From Mycobacterium florentinum (GTDB taxonomy: Bacteria > Actinomycetota > Actinomycetes > Mycobacteriales > Mycobacteriaceae), in the NCBI RefSeq assembly GCF_010730355.1, contig NZ_AP022576.1, forward strand, positions 2,232,001 through 2,296,000: a DNA stretch of 64,000 nucleotides, in the 5' to 3' direction. The notes under the pieces are model-generated. The model saw only the letters and a list, made by a program, of their open reading frames with translations. It did not search any database and was not told where the DNA came from. Positions 26,579-35,557 of this stretch are shown here, piece by piece. Every line of letters begins with the position of its first letter. Positions within the stretch are counted from its first letter, which is position 1. The position numbers and the translations under genes are program-made.

Positions 26579-28284
26579 TTCTCCATCACATAACTGCCCG
26601 GGGCCGGGCCCAGCGGTGGCAGGTCCTCCCCGCCAAGGGTTTTCGGGGCGTCGATCTCCGGGCCGCTGCGCTCGGCGAGCCAGGCCACATAGTTCGGCCA
26701 CCAGGAGTCGGCCGACTTCTCCGCGGCATCGAGCCATTGTTCGGGATCCTCCACGTCGACCGGACCGGTCCGGTACGACGCCTTCGGGTTGCCGGGCGGA
26801 TTCACCAGCGCGGCGATGTGGCCGCTGGTGGACAGGACGTAGCGGTTGTCCTTGCTGCCCAGCAGACGCGCGCTGCGATAGGTGGCCTGCCACGGGGAGA
26901 TGTGGTCGGCCACACCGCCGATGACATACGCGTCGGAGGTGATCTTGGCCAGATCGACCGGGCTGCCCAGCATGCTGACCGCCCCGGGAGTGACCAGCGC
27001 GTTGCCCAGGCCCATCTGCACCATGTCGCGGTGCAGCGCGGCGGCCATCCGGGTGGTGTCGGCATTCCAGAACAACACGTCGAAGGGCGCCGGCTTGCGG
27101 CCCTGCACATAGTTGTTCACCACGTACCGCCAGACCAGGTCGGTGGGCCGCAGCCAGGCGAACATCTCCGCCATGTCGCGCCCGTCGAGATAACCCTTGC
27201 GACGGGAGACCCTTATCGCCGCCTGGGCGGCGCGGTCGCTCATCGCCGCGGCCGCGAAGCCGGCCCGGTTCTCGTCCAGCACGGTGACCGCCAGGGTCAG
27301 GCCCGCGACCCGGTCTTGCTCGCCGATCTCACCGAGGTGGGCCGCGGTCATCGCCGCGAGGATGCCGCCCGAGCAGGTGGCCAGCAGGTGCGTGCTATCC
27401 GTCCCGGCGATTTTCTGCACCGCGTCCATCGCCTCGATGATCGCCGCACCGTAGGCGTCGAAGCCCCAATCACGCTGGCGTGCTTGCGGATTGCTCCAGG
27501 AGATGACGAACACCTGCTGGCCTTGCTGTACAAAGTATTCGATCATGCTGCGGCCGGGCGCGATGTCCATGATGTAGTACTTGTTGATCACCGGCGGCAC
27601 CATGAGCAGCGGTATGGCGCGCACTTTGGGCGTCTGCGGGACGTACTGGATCAGTTCGAACATCGAGGTTTGCAGCACTACAGCCCCCTTGGTGACGGCC
27701 ACGGTCTCGCCGACCGCGAAGGCGTCGGGCTCGACCATCGCCGGCACGCGAGGCTTCGAAAGCATGTCTCGGGCAAAGGCCTTCGTGCCCCGCACCGCGC
27801 TCAGGCCGCCGGTGTCGATCAGCGCCTTCCAGCCCAGCGGGCTGATCAGGGGATTGTTGGTCGGCGCCAACCCCTCGACCAGGTTGTCCATCACAAAGCG
27901 CATCTTCTCGCTATCGCGCCAGTCAAGCCCGACATCGGTGAGCAGCCCTTCGGCGGCCTCGGCGCCGGCCAGGTAGGCCTGCATGATTCGGTGCAGCAAC
28001 GGATTCTGTTGCCACGCAGGGTCGCTGAATCGCTTGTCGGCGCGCGCCGGCGCACGGTGCGACTTACCCGCGGCGATACCGCCGAGCTCGCGCGTCAGCG
28101 TGCCGGCCCGGTCGGCGACGGCACCCGGATGCTGAGCGAGGCCGGCACCGAAGCGGGCCCAGGTGGCGTTCGGCATCATTCGGCTGGCGAATGGCTTGGT
28201 GGCGGTGGTGAGTAGCAGGTCGAGCGGAGCGGCCAGCTCGTCGGCTTTGACTACGGCATTGGGGGGATTGGGTGATCTAGCCAT
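26575..28284 (-). CDS. phaC: Polyhydroxyalkanoate synthase (class II-like)
   Basis: A 569-residue PHA synthase. The lipase-like box is ATCSGG with catalytic Cys 304; YYIMDIAPGRSMIEYFVQQG and FVISWSNPQARQRDWG are family signatures; Asp is in GVADHISPW and His in TSGHIAALVNPPG. Length and lack of a nearby phaE/phaR fit a single-subunit class I/II enzyme, which polymerises 3-hydroxyacyl-CoAs into storage granules. It lies two bases after fadD and overlaps the depolymerase start. The acyl-CoA ligase neighbour suggests medium-chain substrates. Confidence 0.9.
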   Translation of the reverse strand: MARSPNPPNAVVKADELAAPLDLLLTTATKPFASRMMPNATWARFGAGLAQHPGAVADRAGTLTRELGGIAAGKSHRAPARADKRFSDPAWQQNPLLHRIMQAYLAGAEAAEGLLTDVGLDWRDSEKMRFVMDNLVEGLAPTNNPLISPLGWKALIDTGGLSAVRGTKAFARDMLSKPRVPAMVEPDAFAVGETVAVTKGAVVLQTSMFELIQYVPQTPKVRAIPLLMVPPVINKYYIMDIAPGRSMIEYFVQQGQQVFVISWSNPQARQRDWGFDAYGAAIIEAMDAVQKIAGTDSTHLLATCSGGILAAMTAAHLGEIGEQDRVAGLTLAVTVLDENRAGFAAAAMSDRAAQAAIRVSRRKGYLDGRDMAEMFAWLRPTDLVWRYVVNNYVQGRKPAPFDVLFWNADTTRMAAALHRDMVQMGLGNALVTPGAVSMLGSPVDLAKITSDAYVIGGVADHISPWQATYRSARLLGSKDNRYVLSTSGHIAALVNPPGNPKASYRTGPVDVEDPEQWLDAAEKSADSWWPNYVAWLAERSGPEIDAPKTLGGEDLPPLGPAPGSYVMEK

Positions 28285-28286
28285 CG

Positions 28287-29798
28287 CTATCTTTTGCCTT
28301 CGCTTGTCGGAATGGTGATTTCGCGCTTCAGCAGCTTGCCGGTGGGCCCCTTGGGCAGGTCGTCGACCAGCCAGACCAGGCGCGGATATTTGTAGGCGGC
28401 CACCCGCTCCTTGACGTACTCGCGCAGTTCGTCGGCCGTGACCGTGGCGCCCTTCTTCAGAGCGATTGCGGCACCGACTTCCTCACCGAGGGAGTCGTGC
28501 GGGACGCCGATGACGGCGGCCTCAGCGACCGCCGGGTGCTCGTAGAGCACCTCCTCGATCTCGCGGGGGTACACGTTGTACCCGCCCCGAATGATCAGGT
28601 CTTTGGTCCGGTCGACGATGTAGAAATAGCCATCCTCATCGATTCGGCCGACGTCACCGGTGCGCAGCCAGCCGTCGGGAGTGATCGTGGCCTGGGTGGC
28701 ATCGGGGAGGTTCCAGTACCCCTTCATCACGTTGTGGCCGCGGATCTGTATTTCGCCCGTGTCGCCCTGCGGAACCTCAGCCCCATCCAGGTCGACCACC
28801 CGCATTTGTACGCCCTCGATCGGGGTTCCGATCGAGCCGGCCTTGCGCGGCCGGTGGGGATGATTGAAGGCGGCCGCCGGAGAGCTCTCGGAGAGGCCGT
28901 AGCCCTCGAGAACGGTGCAGCCGAACGCCTTTTCGAAGTCGGTGAGGACTTGCACCGGAAGAGCCGCACCACCCGAGACGCAGGTCCGCAAACTCCGCGT
29001 CGCTTCGGGGGCGGCCTCTTCGGACACGCTCAGTAGTGCCGAGTACATCGTCGGCACGCCCTCGAACACCGTGACGCCGTCGCGCTCAATCACTTCGAGA
29101 GCCTTGCGCGGATCGAACCGGGGGATCAGCGTCAGCGTCGCGCCCGCGAGGACGGCCCCGTTGAGCCCGCAGGTCAGGCCGAAGACGTGGAACAGCGGCA
29201 GGCAGCCCATGATGACGTCGTCCGGACCGGCTTCGACCAGGGTGCGCACGGCCACGTCGGCGTTGCGGCCCAGATTGGCGTGGGTGAGCATGGCGCCCTT
29301 GGGTTTTCCGGTCGTGCCCGAGGTGTGCAGGATGACCGCGACGTCGTCGTCGGCGCGCTCGACCGGGGAACCCTGAGCCGGCAGCGCGGCGGTCAAGTCG
29401 GTCAGCCCGGCGTCATCGACAACCCAGCACCGTGCACCGACCTCCGCCGCACCGGCGGTGGCCTGGTCGGCGAAGGCCGGCGTCGCGAACAATGCCTTGG
29501 CACCGCTGTTGGACAGGTAGAACGCCACCTCGCGGGCCTTGAGCAGTGGGTTCATCGGGACCGCGACGGCGCCGCGGTAGATGATGCCGTAGAACGCGAT
29601 CGCGAAGGCCGGAGTATTGGGCAGCATGATGCCCACCCGGTCGCCCGGCTCGACGCCGGCTTGCTCCAGCAGTGTCGCCACCCGGGCGGCCGCGTCGTCG
29701 AGCTCGGCGAAGGTGAATTGCAGATCGTCGCAGCGCAGCGCGACGCGTTGAGGGTTGCGGTTCTTCGATGCGACGAGATTGGCACTGAGGGCGGTCAT
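28287..29798 (-). CDS. Long-chain fatty-acid-CoA ligase (FadD type)
   Basis: A 503-residue ANL-superfamily enzyme from ATG 29798 (GAAAGG upstream). Motifs: the P-loop HTSGTTGKPKGAMLTH, GYGLSESSPAA, WLRTGDVGRID and the C-terminal PTGKLLKREI with the catalytic Lys. It activates fatty acids to acyl-CoA through acyl-AMP. As the first gene of the unit fadD-phaC-phaZ-fadE it may supply CoA esters for polymer synthesis or recover depolymerised monomers. Divergent from a PucR-type regulator. Confidence 0.92.
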   Translation of the reverse strand: MTALSANLVASKNRNPQRVALRCDDLQFTFAELDDAAARVATLLEQAGVEPGDRVGIMLPNTPAFAIAFYGIIYRGAVAVPMNPLLKAREVAFYLSNSGAKALFATPAFADQATAGAAEVGARCWVVDDAGLTDLTAALPAQGSPVERADDDVAVILHTSGTTGKPKGAMLTHANLGRNADVAVRTLVEAGPDDVIMGCLPLFHVFGLTCGLNGAVLAGATLTLIPRFDPRKALEVIERDGVTVFEGVPTMYSALLSVSEEAAPEATRSLRTCVSGGAALPVQVLTDFEKAFGCTVLEGYGLSESSPAAAFNHPHRPRKAGSIGTPIEGVQMRVVDLDGAEVPQGDTGEIQIRGHNVMKGYWNLPDATQATITPDGWLRTGDVGRIDEDGYFYIVDRTKDLIIRGGYNVYPREIEEVLYEHPAVAEAAVIGVPHDSLGEEVGAAIALKKGATVTADELREYVKERVAAYKYPRLVWLVDDLPKGPTGKLLKREITIPTSEGKR

Positions 29799-29884
29799 GG
29801 GATGCCTTTCGCAAATGTTCTGTGGTGCTGTTTCCATCGTCGATCCGGAATCTGCGCAGGACAATGTCGCCGAATACAACAGCG

Positions 29885-29907
29885 GAACGGTTTCGGTGTG
29901 ACCGTTC
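29885..29907. promoter_or_regulatory. Inverted repeat between fadD and its divergent regulator
   Basis: GAACGGT at 29885-29891 and ACCGTTC at 29901-29907, separated by nine bases, form a perfect 7-base dyad. It lies in the 142-base gap between fadD and the PucR-type gene, close to the latter's start. A second short dyad, CGGGC-AAT-GCCCG, follows at about 29912. Either could be the operator of the regulator. Confidence 0.45.
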
Positions 29908-29940
29908 ACATCGGGCAATGCCCGGAATAGGGTTTCGGAT

Positions 29941-31161
29941 ATGAGCGTCGCATCGAAGACCGACGGTGTCCGGCGCGACGCCGCCGCCGATCGCTATGTG
30001 GTCGAACTCGGCAGGCTCATGCTGGCGCGCGCGCCGAGATTGGGCACGAAGATGGCGGATCTGCTCTGCCGGGAGATCGACGCCTACCGCGACGGCAACA
30101 TCGTTGCGAAGGATCACGTGATCGAAAGTTGCGTGGCGAACCTGACGTTCATCTTCGACTCGCTCAACCGTGAGGGCGATGCCGACGTCGCGCCCGCGGA
30201 GCGCACCGGTACCGAACGCGCGGTTGCCGGTGTACCCCTGCCGGCCGTGATGACCGCCTACCGAATCGGATTCCGATTCATGTGGGAACAGACGCTTGCC
30301 ACCGCGCGCGCCGCGGCAATTCCCACCGACTCCATCCTGGACGCCACGGCGCGGGTGTTCCTCGCCCAGGAGATCTTCACCCAGGCAATGAGCAACGCCT
30401 ACCGTCAGCAGTTGACGGCGCAGATTCTCGAGCGCGAGGAAGAACGATCGGCACTGGTGGAAGCGCTGCTGTCGCGGCGGATCACTGACGGTCAAAGCCT
30501 TTGGGAGGCAGCAGATTTGCTGCGGCTGCCCACCTCGGGACCCTATGCCGTCGTGGCCGCGGAATTGCCCGCCATTGGCAAGCTGGGACTTCCGGCGATC
30601 GAGAACAAGCTATCCGCCCGTGACATCCGTTCCGCGTGGCGACTGTTGCCCGACCTACAGGTCGGCATCGTCCATTTGAGCGGGCCGGCACCGGAAGCCC
30701 TGGGCACGCTCGTTGAGGTGCTCGGCCATGCCGCGACCGCCAGGGTCGGCATCAGCCCGCCCTTCCAGGAGCTCGCCGAAACCAGCGACGCGTTGCGGTT
30801 AGCCCGGTTGGCGGTCACCGGGAAGGCCGCCGGCGACTCACTGATCACCGTCTTCGACGACAGTCCGCTCGCCGTCGCGGCGGTCAGTGCCCCGGAGGTC
30901 ATGGCGCGGATCAAATCACTGGTGCTGCAGCGACTCGACGAGCTGCCCGACGAGGAACGCACCATTCTGCTCGGCACGTTCCGCGCCTGGGTGGAGGTCG
31001 GCGGTTCCGCGAACGAGACCGCCGCCAAAATCTATTGCCACCCCAATACCGTGCGGCATCGGCTGCACCGGATCGAGGAGTTGACCGACCGATCGCTTTC
31101 TCGGCCCCGAGACATCGCCGAGCTGTGTCTGGCTCTCGAGGTCGACGCGCGACTGCCCTAG
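29941..31161 (+). CDS. PucR/CdaR-type helix-turn-helix regulator
   Basis: A 406-residue regulator. The N-terminal two-thirds is a helical sensor-like region (RsbR-like, MTAYRIGFRFMWEQTLATAR) followed by a GGDEF-like degenerate middle. The C-terminal PucR HTH is clear: LLGTFRAWVEVGGSANETAAKIYCHPNTVRHRL cut as FRAWVEVGGSANETA and IYCHPNTVRHRLHRIEELT. It faces the PHA operon, so it is the likely local regulator. Its TAG shares CTAG with the stop of the convergent membrane-protein gene. Confidence 0.85.
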   Translation: MSVASKTDGVRRDAAADRYVVELGRLMLARAPRLGTKMADLLCREIDAYRDGNIVAKDHVIESCVANLTFIFDSLNREGDADVAPAERTGTERAVAGVPLPAVMTAYRIGFRFMWEQTLATARAAAIPTDSILDATARVFLAQEIFTQAMSNAYRQQLTAQILEREEERSALVEALLSRRITDGQSLWEAADLLRLPTSGPYAVVAAELPAIGKLGLPAIENKLSARDIRSAWRLLPDLQVGIVHLSGPAPEALGTLVEVLGHAATARVGISPPFQELAETSDALRLARLAVTGKAAGDSLITVFDDSPLAVAAVSAPEVMARIKSLVLQRLDELPDEERTILLGTFRAWVEVGGSANETAAKIYCHPNTVRHRLHRIEELTDRSLSRPRDIAELCLALEVDARLP

Positions 31162-31733
31162 GCGGCCTTGGTCCGGCTGCGAACCTGGAACGCGCTGATC
31201 ACGTCGACGACGCCGATGGCGATCAGCCAGCAGCCGGCGACCAGGGTCAGCACAGCGATCGAGTGCAGCGGCGAGACGATCAGTACCGCGCCACCGACCA
31301 CGATGACCAACCCCGACAGCGCCTGCCAGCCGCGGCCCGGCATGTGGTCCAACGACAACGCCGCGGCAAGCAGGGTCATCCCGCGGAACAGCCAGCTGAT
31401 GCCGATCCAGATGGCCAAAAGCGTGACTGCCTCGAATTCTTCACGGAAGCAAAAGAATCCCAGAATCAGCGACACGATGCCGGTGATAAACGTCAGCACT
31501 CTCATCGCGGCACCGGCGTGCGAGCCGAAGGCGGCGAACACGTAGCCGACCCCGGAAACCACCAGGTAGATGCCGAACAGGACACCTGCAACAAACAGTG
31601 TCTGACCTGGCCAGGCCAGCACTATGACACCCAGCGCAACGGCCAGGATGCCGGTAAGAAGGAGGACCTGCCAGGCACTGCGGGCAAGTGCTTGCAAAGG
31701 ACCTTCGAAAACGGTGTCGTCGCGAATAGTCAT
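31158..31733 (-). CDS. HdeD-family (DUF308) membrane protein
   Basis: A 191-residue, six-helix membrane protein from ATG 31733. Helices include LLLTGILAVALGVIVLAW, LFVAGVLFGIYLVVSGVGYV, VLTFITGIVSLILGFF, LLAIWIGISWLFRGMTLLA, LSGLVIVVGGAVLIV and LTLVAGCWLIAIGVVDVI, each with the internal Gly pattern of DUF308. HdeD in enterobacteria is linked to acid resistance; the role in mycobacteria is not known. It is divergent from the CrtI-like oxidoreductase. Confidence 0.83.
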   Translation of the reverse strand: MTIRDDTVFEGPLQALARSAWQVLLLTGILAVALGVIVLAWPGQTLFVAGVLFGIYLVVSGVGYVFAAFGSHAGAAMRVLTFITGIVSLILGFFCFREEFEAVTLLAIWIGISWLFRGMTLLAAALSLDHMPGRGWQALSGLVIVVGGAVLIVSPLHSIAVLTLVAGCWLIAIGVVDVISAFQVRSRTKAA

Positions 31734-31870
31734 CTCAATATCATTCGCCAGAATAGGTGAAAAGAAAATGTCCGACGCGACACAATTGCGCATCGCGCAC
31801 GGGTATAGCGAACAATGACGGACGCGAGGCGCCGAGGTATTGTGCGCTCGCGGTAACGTGCACAGTAACT

Positions 31871-33289
31871 ATGAGTACCGCAGTGGTGGTAGGTAGCGGG
31901 CCCAACGGGCTCGCCGCCGCCATCTGCCTGGCCGCCAAGGGCGTGCAGGTCACCGTCCTCGAAGCCGCCGACGAGGTTGGCGGCGGTACCCGCAGCAACG
32001 AGGCCATCATTCCCGGCCTGCTGCACGACCATTGTTCGGCGATTCACCCGATGGCCGTCGGCTCGCAGTTCCTGAGCGCCTTCAATCTGCAGCGGTACGG
32101 ATTGTCGTGGCGCTGGCCGGAGATCGATTGCGTCCATCCGCTCGACGGCGGCAGCGCGGGCGTGCTGCACCGCTCGGTCGAGCAGACGGCGGCGGGCCTG
32201 GGTCGCGACGGGGCGCGCTGGCGCCTCGCGTTCGGCTATCCCGCCGGCCATTTCGATGCGCTCAGCGACGACATCATGGGCCCGTTGCTGCGGATCCCGC
32301 ACCATCCGCTGATGCTGGCCCGGTTCGGGGCGCCCACCGTGCTTCCCGCATCGACGTTCGCGCGGGTGTTCCGCACCGACGAGGGCCGGGCGTTGTTCGG
32401 CGGCGTTGCGGCCCACGCCTTCCGGCCGCTGCACTACCCAATGACGTCCGCCATCGGGATGGGCATCATCGCGGCCGGCCACCGGCACGGCTGGGCGGTG
32501 GCCGAGGGCGGATCTCAGTCGATCGCCAACGCGATGGTCGCGCTGCTGAGCGATCTGGGCGGCAAGATCGAAACCGGTGTCCGGGTGCAGAATACGTCGC
32601 AGCTGCCGCCGGCCGACGTCACGATGTTCGACCTGGCGCCCAGCGCGGTCGCCGGCATCCTCGGAGACCGGCTGCCCCGCCGAATTTCGGCCGCCTTCAC
32701 CAGGTTCCGGCGTGGCCCCGGCGCGTTCAAGGTCGACTTCGCCGTCGAGGGCGGCGTGCCCTGGACGAACCCGGACGCGCACCGGGCCGGCACGGTGCAT
32801 CTGGCCGGCACCTTCACGGAGCTCGCCGCAACCGAGCGCGACATCCACGCCGGGCGGATGCCCGAGCGGCCGTTCGTGTTGATCGGTCAGCAGTACCTGG
32901 CCGATCCGCAACGTTCGGTGGGCAATACGCATCCGGTGTGGAGCTACGCCCACGTCCCCAACGGTTACACCGGGGACGCTACGGAGGCGATCATCGCCCA
33001 GATCGAGCGGTTCGCGCCCGGCTTCACCGAGCGCATCGTCGGCCACGCCGTGCGCGGCACGACGCAGATGGCCACCTTCAACGCCAACTACGCCGGCGGC
33101 GACATCATGACCGGCTCAAAGGACATCCGCCAGCTCACCTTCGGCCCACGAATCACGCTGTCGCCCTACACTATTGGCGTACCTGGCATGTACATCTGCT
33201 CGGCGGCCACCCCGCCCGGCCCCGGCGCGCACGGCATGTGTGGCGCCAACGCCGCCAAACTCGCCCTCGACGACCTGGCTCGCGTCTAA
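31871..33289 (+). CDS. CrtI-like FAD-dependent oxidoreductase
   Basis: A 472-residue flavoprotein from ATG 31871. The Rossmann loop is VVVGSGPNGLAAAICLA, with the acidic strand end VTVLEAADEVGGGTRS. The C-terminal FAD motif is GVPGMYICSAATPPGPGAHGMCG. It belongs to the phytoene-desaturase/amine-oxidase group and is close in size to Rv1432 of M. tuberculosis. No carotenoid genes are nearby, so its substrate is not known. A strong terminator follows. Confidence 0.87.
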   Translation: MSTAVVVGSGPNGLAAAICLAAKGVQVTVLEAADEVGGGTRSNEAIIPGLLHDHCSAIHPMAVGSQFLSAFNLQRYGLSWRWPEIDCVHPLDGGSAGVLHRSVEQTAAGLGRDGARWRLAFGYPAGHFDALSDDIMGPLLRIPHHPLMLARFGAPTVLPASTFARVFRTDEGRALFGGVAAHAFRPLHYPMTSAIGMGIIAAGHRHGWAVAEGGSQSIANAMVALLSDLGGKIETGVRVQNTSQLPPADVTMFDLAPSAVAGILGDRLPRRISAAFTRFRRGPGAFKVDFAVEGGVPWTNPDAHRAGTVHLAGTFTELAATERDIHAGRMPERPFVLIGQQYLADPQRSVGNTHPVWSYAHVPNGYTGDATEAIIAQIERFAPGFTERIVGHAVRGTTQMATFNANYAGGDIMTGSKDIRQLTFGPRITLSPYTIGVPGMYICSAATPPGPGAHGMCGANAAKLALDDLARV

Positions 33290-33298
33290 CTCGCGCCA

Positions 33299-33354
33299 CG
33301 AGCGTAGCGCCACGGCGAAAAACCCGGCCATATCTCGCCGTGGCGCTACGCTCG
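33299..33354. terminator. Bidirectional hairpin between convergent genes
   Basis: A perfect 20-base inverted repeat, arms 33299-33318 and 33335-33354 with core GAGCGTAGCGCCACGGCG and a 16-base loop. It lies between the convergent stops of the CrtI-like oxidoreductase (33289) and the alcohol dehydrogenase (33366), so it can terminate both. Confidence 0.85.
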
Positions 33355-33365
33355 CGCGCCAGACA

Positions 33366-34373
33366 CTAGAAGGTCACCACGACCTTGTCGGCGGCGCCGG
33401 GCGTGCTGGCGAGTTCGAGCGCCTCGCCGACGTTCTCGAACGCAATGGTGTGACTGACGATCAGCGCGTACTTCTTCCAGTTCGCGACGATGTCCTTGGT
33501 CACCTCGAAGATCTCGTCGGGATATCCCATGGATCCGACGATGGTGATCTCGTTGCTCATGATGTTGACGAACTCGACGGGTACCGGTTCCTTATGGACG
33601 CCAACGATTCCCAGGGTTGCGCCCTTCTTGGCGGCGGTCAGCGCGGTGTCGATGACCGCCGACGCCCCCGCGGCGTCGAGATAGATGTCGGTGCCGGCCT
33701 TGCCGGGAAACATCGACTCGCCCGCACCATGCAGTTCGATGAGGCGCTTCACGACACGCTCCTCGGCGGAGTTGATGACCGCGTCCGCGCCGATCTGCAG
33801 TGCCTTCTCCAGCCGGGAGGGGATCAGGTCCACGACCACGACATGGCTTACGCCAAGGGATTTGAAGGCAAGTGTGGCGCCCAGCCCGACCGGCCCGGCA
33901 CCGAACACGACGACCTTGTCCGTCGGCTTGGGCTTGCACTGGTTGGCGCCGTGGCGGGCGACGGCCATCGGCTCGTTCAGCGCGGCCACCTCCCACGGGA
34001 TGTGGCTGGGAATCACTTCGAGACTTGTTCCGCGCACCGCGTTTTCGATCAACAGGTAATCAGCGAGCGCACCGGCCGGACCTCCGTTGCCGATGATGCC
34101 GCTCGGCGCGACCATCGGATTGATCACGACGTGATCGCCGATGGCGATGCCGGACACCTGGTCGCCGACCTCGACGACCTCGCCGGCCGGTTCGTGTCCC
34201 AGCGGCGTGTGTCCCTGGCGCGGCGGGATGCCGCCGATCGTGATGTAGAACGCGTCGGAGCCACAGATTCCGCAGGCCCGCATCCGGACCAGGACGTCGT
34301 TCGGACCGGCCTGCGGACGCTCGGCATCGAGGACCTCGGCCCTACCCGGTCCGGTCACCACGGAAATTTTCAT
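33366..34373 (-). CDS. Zinc-type alcohol dehydrogenase lacking the structural zinc lobe
   Basis: A 335-residue MDR enzyme. Catalytic zinc ligands are visible: Cys 34 (CGICGSD) and GHE at 59-61. The cofactor loop is VVFGAGPVGLGA, followed by VVVDLIPSR, where the Asp favours NAD. The four-Cys structural zinc loop usual after GDHVVINP is absent and replaced by Gly/Pro-rich sequence. ATG 34373 overlaps the upstream sulfotransferase stop in ATGA. It is the last gene of a four-gene operon starting at 37557. Confidence 0.87.
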   Translation of the reverse strand: MKISVVTGPGRAEVLDAERPQAGPNDVLVRMRACGICGSDAFYITIGGIPPRQGHTPLGHEPAGEVVEVGDQVSGIAIGDHVVINPMVAPSGIIGNGGPAGALADYLLIENAVRGTSLEVIPSHIPWEVAALNEPMAVARHGANQCKPKPTDKVVVFGAGPVGLGATLAFKSLGVSHVVVVDLIPSRLEKALQIGADAVINSAEERVVKRLIELHGAGESMFPGKAGTDIYLDAAGASAVIDTALTAAKKGATLGIVGVHKEPVPVEFVNIMSNEITIVGSMGYPDEIFEVTKDIVANWKKYALIVSHTIAFENVGEALELASTPGAADKVVVTF

Positions 34374-35554
34374 GGCGCTGCCTCGAGTTCGATGTCGAAA
34401 GTGTCCAGGTATTCGGCGAATACCGGCTCGAGCTGTTCGACGGTCAGGCCGTATTGATCGAGGCTGTACGAGTTGAGCCCGTAGTGGTCCTGCGGATGTT
34501 TGGCGAGCCAATTACGCATGCGCGCTTCGGCTTCCGCGGTCAGCGGATCGCCGGCCCACTCGTAGAGTCGGCGCATCACGTCCATCGGGTCGCGCATCAT
34601 CTCGTGGTAGTACATGTGGAAGAAGCGGTCGTCGCCGATGCACTCGCGGGCCCGCAGCGGCCGGTCCACGTGGTAGCGCATCTGCCACATTGCGTTGCGC
34701 CCCATGGCTTCCAGATCGATGGCCTCGGGTTGATGCGTCATCCCCTTGGGCAGCTTCCACAGGTTGGCCAGCGACCCGGTGGCCTTGTACGGGTCGCGAT
34801 GCGCCCACACCAGCCGGGCGTCGGGGAAGACCTTCAGCAACGCCTCGATGTGCACCGAATGCGACGGCATCTTCAGGCTCCAGGCACCGGGGGCGGTGGA
34901 CTGCAGCACCTGCAGGTAGCGCTTCTGGTACTCGTAGGTGGTGGTCATGTCGGTCTCGTCGAACAGCCATTCGGAGTAGCGCGTGCTCGACAGGAACGAG
35001 TCCCAGGACAGGCCCTTGAAGTCCTGGTTGTGAATGAACATGTCCTCGGTCGGGCCGTCGGCGTCTTCCCAGTGCGGCAGTGCCACTTTCGCCTTCGTCA
35101 CCATCTCCAGGATCTTGCGCTGCTCCTCCAGCAGGGCCAGGCAGCGCGGGTCGGTGCGCAACGTCTCGGTGGGCGCCGGTGGTATCGGATCCACGCACTG
35201 CCAGTGCAGCAGCGATCGTCGTCCCGGGTCCTGGTCGAGCAGATAGCTGATCACGGTGGTTCCGGTGCGGGGCATGCCGAGCACGATCAGCGGCCGCTCG
35301 ACGGGCGCGTCGAGCACCGCGGGATGCTCCTGGATGTAGCCGTGGACCTGCAGCCGCCGGCCCAGGGCGTCGGTCGAGTCGTTCAGGATGCGTTCCCGGC
35401 CGTACTGGGTGAATGCCGGCGAGTTGTTGACGTCGTCGAGGATCAGCTGTAGTCCGTCACGCCAAGAGTCGGAATCGATTTCGGTCAGGCCGGTGCGTTG
35501 TGACGCCAACTTGAGCACGTCGTCGCTGGTCGCGAGGTTGTCGAATTCGCTCAT
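34370..35554 (-). CDS. Sulfotransferase-family protein
   Basis: A 394-residue sulfotransferase with the 5'-phosphosulfate loop VLGMPRTGTT (about 91-100) and a 3'-phosphate region RLVWAHRDPYKATGS. Mycobacterial sulfotransferases transfer sulfate from PAPS to lipids, sugars or sterol-like acceptors; no acceptor can be assigned here. It lies three bases after the SDR gene and overlaps the alcohol dehydrogenase start. An oxidoreductase, a dehydrogenase and a metallo-hydrolase in the same operon suggest a pathway acting on a hydroxylated compound. Confidence 0.86.
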   Translation of the reverse strand: MSEFDNLATSDDVLKLASQRTGLTEIDSDSWRDGLQLILDDVNNSPAFTQYGRERILNDSTDALGRRLQVHGYIQEHPAVLDAPVERPLIVLGMPRTGTTVISYLLDQDPGRRSLLHWQCVDPIPPAPTETLRTDPRCLALLEEQRKILEMVTKAKVALPHWEDADGPTEDMFIHNQDFKGLSWDSFLSSTRYSEWLFDETDMTTTYEYQKRYLQVLQSTAPGAWSLKMPSHSVHIEALLKVFPDARLVWAHRDPYKATGSLANLWKLPKGMTHQPEAIDLEAMGRNAMWQMRYHVDRPLRARECIGDDRFFHMYYHEMMRDPMDVMRRLYEWAGDPLTAEAEARMRNWLAKHPQDHYGLNSYSLDQYGLTVEQLEPVFAEYLDTFDIELEAAP

Positions 35555-35557
35555 GTT

